From an uncultured Sutterella sp. (GTDB taxonomy: Bacteria > Pseudomonadota > Gammaproteobacteria > Burkholderiales > Burkholderiaceae_F), in the NCBI GenBank assembly GCA_900545335.1, contig UQYP01000001.1:124001-188000 (forward strand): DNA of 64,000 bases, read 5' to 3'. Of this stretch, positions 59,352 to 64,000 are shown one piece after another. The notes under the pieces are model-generated. The model saw nothing but the letters and a program-made list of their open reading frames with translations. It did not search any database and was not told the DNA's origin. Every line of letters begins with the position of its first letter. Position 1 is the stretch's first letter. Made by a program: the position numbers and the translations under genes.

Positions 59352-61178
59352 ATGTGCGGTATTGTTGCGGCAACCTCTAAACATCGAAACATTGTTCCGC
59401 TTCTGGTTCAAGGCTTAAAGCGCTTGGAATATCGCGGCTATGACAGCTGCGGCGTAGCTGTTTGGGATCAGGGGCTAAAGCGTGTCAGAAGTGTCTCTCG
59501 GGTCTCGGAACTATCCGATCAGATTGAAAAAGAGGGTCTGAAGGGTTTTATGGGCATCGCCCATACTCGTTGGGCCACACACGGAGAACCCGTTGTCTGT
59601 AATGCTCATCCGCACTTTGCAGGTGACCAGATCGCCCTGATTCACAACGGCATCATTGAAAATTACGAAGAAATTCGTGAAGAGCTCAAGGCAAAGGGTA
59701 TTCAGTTTGCCAGTCAGACTGACTCGGAAGTTTTGGCTCATTTGGTACGTGATTGCTACAAAGGTGATTTGCTCAAGGCGGTTGAAGAGGCTCTTAATCG
59801 TGTTCGGGGGGCTTACGCTATTGCTGTTTTCTCTAAAGAGAATCCGCATCGTGTGGTGGTTGCCCGCCAAGGCTCGCCTTTGGTTTTGGGAATCGGTGAG
59901 CAAGAAATGTTTGCCGCATCCGATACGATGGCTTTGGCAGGTGAGACCAACCGCTTCATTTATATGGAAGACGGTGACGTTGCCGATCTGACGGAGGACT
60001 CTTACGCGATTTATTCTCATCAGGGGCAAACATTCGTGCCCGTTGAGCGTGAAATCCGCCAAGTAGAGGCTTTCAGCAATGCGGTAGAACTGGGACCCTA
60101 TCGCCATTACATGCAAAAGGAAATTTTCGAGCAGCCCCGGGCGATTGCTGATACGCTCGAAGCAGTCAAAGAAGTGAAGGCTTCGCTTTTTGGACAAGAC
60201 GCTCAGGAAGTGTTCGAGAATGTTGACCGAGTGCTTATGATTGCCTGCGGGACAAGTTACTATGCGGCGCTGACTTCTAAATACTGGTTGGAGGCAATTG
60301 CGGGCATTCCGTGTGATGTCGAAATCGCAAGCGAATACCGTTATCGTAAAAGCGTTCCCAATCCGAAGACACTGGTCGTGACCATCTCTCAGTCAGGTGA
60401 GACAGCCGATACGTTGGCGGCACTTAAGCATGCCCGAGAGCTTGGCATGACAAAAACGCTGACGATCTGCAACGTTGCCACGAGTGCCATGGTTCGCGAA
60501 AGCCTGCTGCGTTTTATTACTCGGGCCGGTGTGGAAATCGGCGTGGCCTCCACAAAGGCTTTTACCACGCAGCTCACGGCGCTTTTCCTTTTGACGCTCA
60601 GTTTGGCAAAGGTGAAGGGGCGCCTGGATCCTAAGGATGAGGCTGAGTACATGCGGCTGCTGCGTCACGTTCCTAAAGCTGTCAGCGCTGTTTTGGCTCT
60701 GGAGCCACAAGTTATGGCTTGGGCAGAACGTTTTGCAAGTAAGCAGCATGCACTCTTCTTAGGCCGCGGCATTCACTATCCGATCGCTCTGGAAGGGGCG
60801 CTCAAACTTAAAGAAATTTCTTATATTCATGCCGAAGCTTATCCGGCAGGAGAGCTCAAGCACGGTCCGCTGGCTCTGGTCGATGAGTCTATTCCTGTGG
60901 TGACCGTGGCGCCCAATGATGAGCTTTTGGAAAAACTCAAGAGCAATATGAAGGAAGTGGAGGCCCGTAAGGGTGAACTTTATGTGTTTGCCGACGCGGA
61001 TACGGGGTTAGAGTCAAGCGAACACATTCATGTGATTCGTATGCCTGAAAACTACGGTCCCTTGTCACCGATTCTTCACGTGATTCCGCTGCAGCTTCTG
61101 GCTTACCATACGGCTTTTATCCGCGGCAACGATGTGGATAAGCCGAGAAATTTGGCTAAAAGTGTCACTGTTGAATAG
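59352..61178 (+). CDS. glmS: Glutamine--fructose-6-phosphate aminotransferase (isomerizing)
   Basis: Makes glucosamine-6-phosphate; 608 residues. The start is MCGIVAATS, where the cysteine becomes the N-terminal nucleophile after Met removal; TRWATHG and NHDG-type HNGIIENYEEI follow in the glutaminase domain. Two SIS domains (about 285-430 and 460-600) carry CGTSYYAAL, TISQSGETADT and the closing LAKSVTVE. ATG at 59352 has AGGA eight bases upstream; the frame extends into glmU without homology. No ribozyme-like leader is visible. Confidence 0.96.
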   Translation: MCGIVAATSKHRNIVPLLVQGLKRLEYRGYDSCGVAVWDQGLKRVRSVSRVSELSDQIEKEGLKGFMGIAHTRWATHGEPVVCNAHPHFAGDQIALIHNGIIENYEEIREELKAKGIQFASQTDSEVLAHLVRDCYKGDLLKAVEEALNRVRGAYAIAVFSKENPHRVVVARQGSPLVLGIGEQEMFAASDTMALAGETNRFIYMEDGDVADLTEDSYAIYSHQGQTFVPVEREIRQVEAFSNAVELGPYRHYMQKEIFEQPRAIADTLEAVKEVKASLFGQDAQEVFENVDRVLMIACGTSYYAALTSKYWLEAIAGIPCDVEIASEYRYRKSVPNPKTLVVTISQSGETADTLAALKHARELGMTKTLTICNVATSAMVRESLLRFITRAGVEIGVASTKAFTTQLTALFLLTLSLAKVKGRLDPKDEAEYMRLLRHVPKAVSAVLALEPQVMAWAERFASKQHALFLGRGIHYPIALEGALKLKEISYIHAEAYPAGELKHGPLALVDESIPVVTVAPNDELLEKLKSNMKEVEARKGELYVFADADTGLESSEHIHVIRMPENYGPLSPILHVIPLQLLAYHTAFIRGNDVDKPRNLAKSVTVE

Positions 61179-61204
61179 CATCGGCTGACTGATAAGCCTG
61201 AAAA

Positions 61205-61241
61205 AAAAGCCTCCCGTTCAAACAATGAGGGGAGGCTTTTT
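61205..61241. terminator. Bidirectional terminator between glmS and the MarC gene
   Basis: AAAAGCCTCCC (61205-61215) pairs perfectly with GGGAGGCTTTT (61230-61240) around a 14-base loop. T-rich ends on both strands let it serve the convergent genes. Confidence 0.85.
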
Positions 61242-61256
61242 AGCAAGGTTTTTAGG

Positions 61257-61913
61257 TTACATGCCGGTGGCAAAAGCTCTGATACCTGAGCCGATAAACT
61301 GTACGCCGATACAAACCAGTAAGAACCCCATTAATTTGCTGATCACAATCGTGCCTGACGGACCGAGTTTACGGCCGCAGAAATCCGCTGACCGCATAAC
61401 GGCCCAACAGACCATACTGCAGAAAATGATGGCTAAAGTCATCATAAAGAAAGTTGCCACCTGATCCTGCCAATGGGGATATTCGGCAATTTCAGTTGAA
61501 AAACCGATAATCACAGCCATGGTTCCAGGGCCTGCAATCATAGGCATGGCAATGGGAAAGAAGGCGTAGTCTTCCCGGTCACGTCTAACCAGAGGGGCTT
61601 TGTTGGGAGACGGGGTCTGTTGGCTAAAAAGCATTTGGTAGCCGATCACCGCTACCATAAAGCCGCCGGCAATACGCAGAGCACCGTAGGAAATGCCGAA
61701 AAAGGCAAGCAACAGATTGCCCGCCAGTAAACTGACAAACATGATAATGGCCGCATAAATGGCCGCCCAACGAGCCTGAGCTTTTCGCTGTTCCGGGTCC
61801 ATGCCCTGGGTCAGACTGATAAACAGCGGGATCTTCGAGGGGGGATTGGTGATAACCAACAAACTCACAAGTCCGGCCAGAAAATACTGCAGATGGAAGA
61901 TCTCAAGAGACAT
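61257..61913 (-). CDS. MarC-family (UPF0056) inner-membrane protein, second copy
   Basis: A 218-residue six-helix membrane protein of the MarC family. The repeated motifs are visible as NPPSKIPLFISLTQG (about 23-37) and MPMIAGPGTMAVIIG (about 122-136). It differs clearly from the copy at 41524-42180 (for example NPP rather than NPF), so the two are ancient paralogues rather than a recent duplication. It is convergent with glmS and divergent from the efflux operon, with 250 bases of promoter region between. Confidence 0.86.
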   Translation of the reverse strand: MSLEIFHLQYFLAGLVSLLVITNPPSKIPLFISLTQGMDPEQRKAQARWAAIYAAIIMFVSLLAGNLLLAFFGISYGALRIAGGFMVAVIGYQMLFSQQTPSPNKAPLVRRDREDYAFFPIAMPMIAGPGTMAVIIGFSTEIAEYPHWQDQVATFFMMTLAIIFCSMVCWAVMRSADFCGRKLGPSGTIVISKLMGFLLVCIGVQFIGSGIRAFATGM

Positions 61914-62084
61914 GATGAACAGAACGAAAGTGAAAATTTGATGAATTTTTCTCCATTAATAAAAAAAGATCATTAGGTACAAACCCTAATATAAGTTACA
62001 TTTTGAAATAATTTTTACCTTAAAGAATTTTTAAAAAGACCTATTTTCTTGGGAATTCTGAGACAATGAACGAGCTTTCACTAT

Positions 62085-62109
62085 TTGACTGAATGAACGT
62101 TCGGTCATT
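62085..62109 (+). promoter_or_regulatory. Promoter with a palindromic operator-like site before the RND efflux operon
   Basis: A -35-like TTGACT (62085-62090) is followed directly by an imperfect palindrome, AATGAACGTTCGGTCATT (62092-62109), with seven of nine pairs symmetric and a GAACGTTC core. Its position in the promoter spacer, about 55 bases before acrA, resembles TetR-type operators of RND pumps. The -10 box is unclear. Confidence 0.5.
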
Positions 62110-62165
62110 TTTGGTTTTTTACGTGTCGGTCATCATCGGCACCGATGTTTGGAGAATGGTAAAAG

Positions 62166-63293
62166 ATGTATTCGAAGTTTGCACCCAAGTACGCAGCACT
62201 AGCTATGTCTGTCGTAGCCGCGATCTCCCTTGCCGGCTGTAAAGAGCAGGCCGCAGCTGTCCAAAGCGGTCCTCAAGAGGTTGGCGTCGTGATGGTAGAA
62301 ACCTCCAGTCCGATCATCACAACTGAATTGTCGGGCCGTACCAGTGCTTATCAGGTAGCAGAGGTGCGTCCGCAAATCAGCGGCATCATTCAAAAGAGAA
62401 TTTTTACAGAAGGTCAAATGGTCAAAGAGGGTGAGCAACTCTACCAAATTGATCCGGCTTTATATGAAGCAGCCTATGAAGAAGCGGTTGCCAATTATGA
62501 GCTCGCCCGTGCCAATGCCAGACGTTCTGCCCAATTGGTTAAGGTTAATGCGGTCAGTAAGCAGGATAATGACGCCGCTCAGGCACAGATGAAAACGGCA
62601 CGTGCAGCCATGAAGACCGCCAAGACCAATCTGGACTATACCAAGGTGCAAAGTCCGATTTCGGGACGTGTCGGTCGCTCTGAAGTGACGCCGGGCGCAT
62701 TGGTGAATGCTTATCAAACCTTTATGACAACGGTGCAGCAACTCGATCCTATTTATGTGGACGTGCGTCAGACAAGCTCTGAAATGCTTCGTTTAAAGCA
62801 TGAAATTGCTGCCGGCAAAGTCAAAGCAAATAAAGACGGAGCGATGGAAGTCACGCTTTTGATGGAAGACGGTTCTGTTTATCCCCAAAAGGGCAAACTC
62901 ACCTTTACCGGTGAAGAAGTCGATGAAGGAACGGGCATGGTGAATTTGCGCGCTATTTTCCCCAATCCCGACGGAGATTTGTTGCCGGGGATGTTTGTGC
63001 GTGCCCGTCTGGAAGAAGGTGCCCGACCGGATTCCGTGGTCATTTCGCAGCGCTGTGTGATGCGCGATCCGAAGGGACAGGCTTATGTTTATGTTGTGAC
63101 TCCGGAAAATACGATTGAACAGCGCAATGTCACTGCCAATCGTGTGATCGGAAACAACTGGTTGATTGAGTCCGGTTTGAAAGCCGGTGAAAAGGTGGTG
63201 ATTGACGGCATCGGCAAAGTGCGAATCGGCGCTAAAGTGACGATTGCTCAACCTGCTGCCGCCGCTCCTGCCGCACAAGCCACAGCGAAGTAA
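62166..63293 (+). CDS. acrA: RND efflux periplasmic adaptor subunit (AcrA/MexA-like)
   Basis: Lipid-anchored membrane-fusion protein, 375 residues, lipobox SLAGC with the cysteine at residue 25. The order is: barrel-sandwich half (about 45-90; VRPQISGIIQKRIFTEGQMVKEGEQLYQIDP), alpha-hairpin (about 95-155; Ala-rich coiled coil), second lipoyl half (DYTKVQSPISGRVGRSEVTPGALV), beta-barrel and membrane-proximal domain (GMFVRARLEEG). It links an AcrB-type pump to an outer-membrane channel. The pump gene follows after 25 bases. Confidence 0.92.
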   Translation: MYSKFAPKYAALAMSVVAAISLAGCKEQAAAVQSGPQEVGVVMVETSSPIITTELSGRTSAYQVAEVRPQISGIIQKRIFTEGQMVKEGEQLYQIDPALYEAAYEEAVANYELARANARRSAQLVKVNAVSKQDNDAAQAQMKTARAAMKTAKTNLDYTKVQSPISGRVGRSEVTPGALVNAYQTFMTTVQQLDPIYVDVRQTSSEMLRLKHEIAAGKVKANKDGAMEVTLLMEDGSVYPQKGKLTFTGEEVDEGTGMVNLRAIFPNPDGDLLPGMFVRARLEEGARPDSVVISQRCVMRDPKGQAYVYVVTPENTIEQRNVTANRVIGNNWLIESGLKAGEKVVIDGIGKVRIGAKVTIAQPAAAAPAAQATAK

Positions 63294-63318
63294 TTAGACA
63301 AGGCAAAGGAAATAGTTT

Positions 63319-64000
63319 ATGTCTCGATTCTTTCTAGGACGGCCGATTTTTGCCTGGGTGATCGCTATTGTGATCATGTTGGCCGGTATCTTGTCAATTA
63401 CAAGACTGCCGGTGTCGCAGTATCCGCAAATTGCGCCTCCTCAAGTGACGATTACCGCCACTTATCCGGGTGCATCGGCTGAAACCATCGAAAACACGAT
63501 TACTCAGCAGATTGAACAGGCGATGACCGGTTTGGACGGCTACCTTTATATGACGTCCAATTCGGACTCTTCCGGCCGTGTTTCCATTGATATTACGTTT
63601 GAAGCAGGAACAAACCCGGATATTGCCCAGGTTCAGGTGCAAAACCGCCTCAAAACGGTTGAAAACAGCTTGCCGCAAGTGGTGCAGCAGTTGGGTGTGA
63701 ACGTGGATAAATCGGCTGCCAACTTCCTGATGGTGGTGGGCTTTGTCGATAAAAACGGAAAGATGAGCTCTGCTGACCTGTCTGACTACTTGGTCAATAA
63801 TGTTCAGGAACCGCTTTCTCGTATTACCGGTGTCGGTGAAGTGGAAGTCTTCGGTAGCTCCTACTCCATGCGTATTTGGCTTGATCCGGAGAAACTGCAT
63901 AAATATTCACTCTCAACCGATGAAATTGTTGCAGCTATTGAAGAACAAAACGTTCAGGTTTCTTCCGGCGCTATCGGTAATTTGCCCTCAAATACCCGCT
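63319..64000 (+). CDS. acrB: RND efflux transporter permease (AcrB/MexB-like), 3'-truncated by window
   Basis: N-terminal 227 residues of an HAE1-type proton-driven drug pump; the rest lies beyond the window. MSRFFLGRPIFAWVIAIVIM gives the first membrane helix (about 10-28), followed by LPVSQYPQIAPPQV and TYPGASAETIENTITQQIEQAM of the porter domain and NRLKTVENSLPQVVQQLGV. The start at 63319 has an AAGGA element ten bases upstream, 25 bases after acrA. Whether an outer-membrane factor gene follows cannot be seen. Confidence 0.92.
   Translation, partial: MSRFFLGRPIFAWVIAIVIMLAGILSITRLPVSQYPQIAPPQVTITATYPGASAETIENTITQQIEQAMTGLDGYLYMTSNSDSSGRVSIDITFEAGTNPDIAQVQVQNRLKTVENSLPQVVQQLGVNVDKSAANFLMVVGFVDKNGKMSSADLSDYLVNNVQEPLSRITGVGEVEVFGSSYSMRIWLDPEKLHKYSLSTDEIVAAIEEQNVQVSSGAIGNLPSNTR

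Noticed and set aside
59511..60197. 228-codon minus-strand frame inside glmS
   Set aside because: Antisense shadow of glmS with no recognisable domain or ribosome-binding site.
1..64000. CRISPR arrays, insertion sequences, prophage or defence islands
   Set aside because: No direct-repeat arrays, transposase or integrase signatures, or phage-like genes were seen; gene order is that of a conserved chromosomal core.

Overview
The window is a chromosomal core segment of a Gram-negative bacterium and carries no phage, insertion sequence, CRISPR array or island-like block. Gene content and order point to a betaproteobacterium of the order Burkholderiales: rsmB-DUF4390-NtrY-like kinase-short response regulator-trkAH, the birA-coaX-SPOR gene trio, DUF1840 and DUF971 proteins, and rpmH-rnpA-yidD-yidC-mnmE followed by mnmG-rsmG-parA-parB-atpIBEFHAGDC. 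The modest GC content, menA together with ubiE (menaquinone) and small intergenic gaps suggest Sutterellaceae (Sutterella/Parasutterella-like). That family call is inference; no database search was possible.

Layout. 1-7.2 kb: tail of rsmB, an NtrY-type two-component system and the Trk potassium importer. 7.2-11.2 kb: small conserved proteins, an AmpG-like permease, a pseudouridine synthase and exonuclease III. 11.2-15.2 kb: pyrE and the gatCAB amidotransferase operon (leftward). 15.4-23.5 kb: RlpA, an M20 peptidase, a HIT protein, the birA-coaX-SPOR operon (leftward), a PBP5-like protein that has lost its active site, DUF493 and MenA. 23.5-26.7 kb: a SsuABC/TauABC-type ABC importer and a BON-domain lipoprotein (leftward). 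26.7-27.3 kb: a gene-free, AT-rich, DnaA-box-rich region. 27.3-33.5 kb: a cN-I type 5'-nucleotidase, gyrB, dnaN and dnaA (leftward). 34.1-43.9 kb: rpmH, rnpA, yidD, yidC, mnmE, mnmG, rsmG, a MarC protein and parAB, with three parS sites. 44-51 kb: the complete F1Fo ATP synthase operon. 51-57.9 kb: a universal stress protein, DUF167, hemE, a second DnaA-box region, priA, tRNA-Arg(CCG), DUF971, ubiE and a Tim44-like protein. 58-64 kb: glmU-glmS, a second MarC protein and the start of an acrAB-type RND efflux operon.

How it fits together. This is the replication-origin neighbourhood: initiator (dnaA), clamp (dnaN), gyrase (gyrB), segregation (parAB/parS) and restart helicase (priA) surround highly expressed ribosome, membrane-insertion and ATP synthase genes. 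Strand direction switches at the dnaA-rpmH gap, yet the richest DnaA-box clusters lie elsewhere (26.8-27.3 kb and 53.05-53.3 kb). Those two regions share an exact 18-base word, an exact 15-base word in inverted orientation and a tandem DnaA-box module. That shared architecture, and the PBP5-family protein missing all three catalytic motifs, are the most unusual observations.
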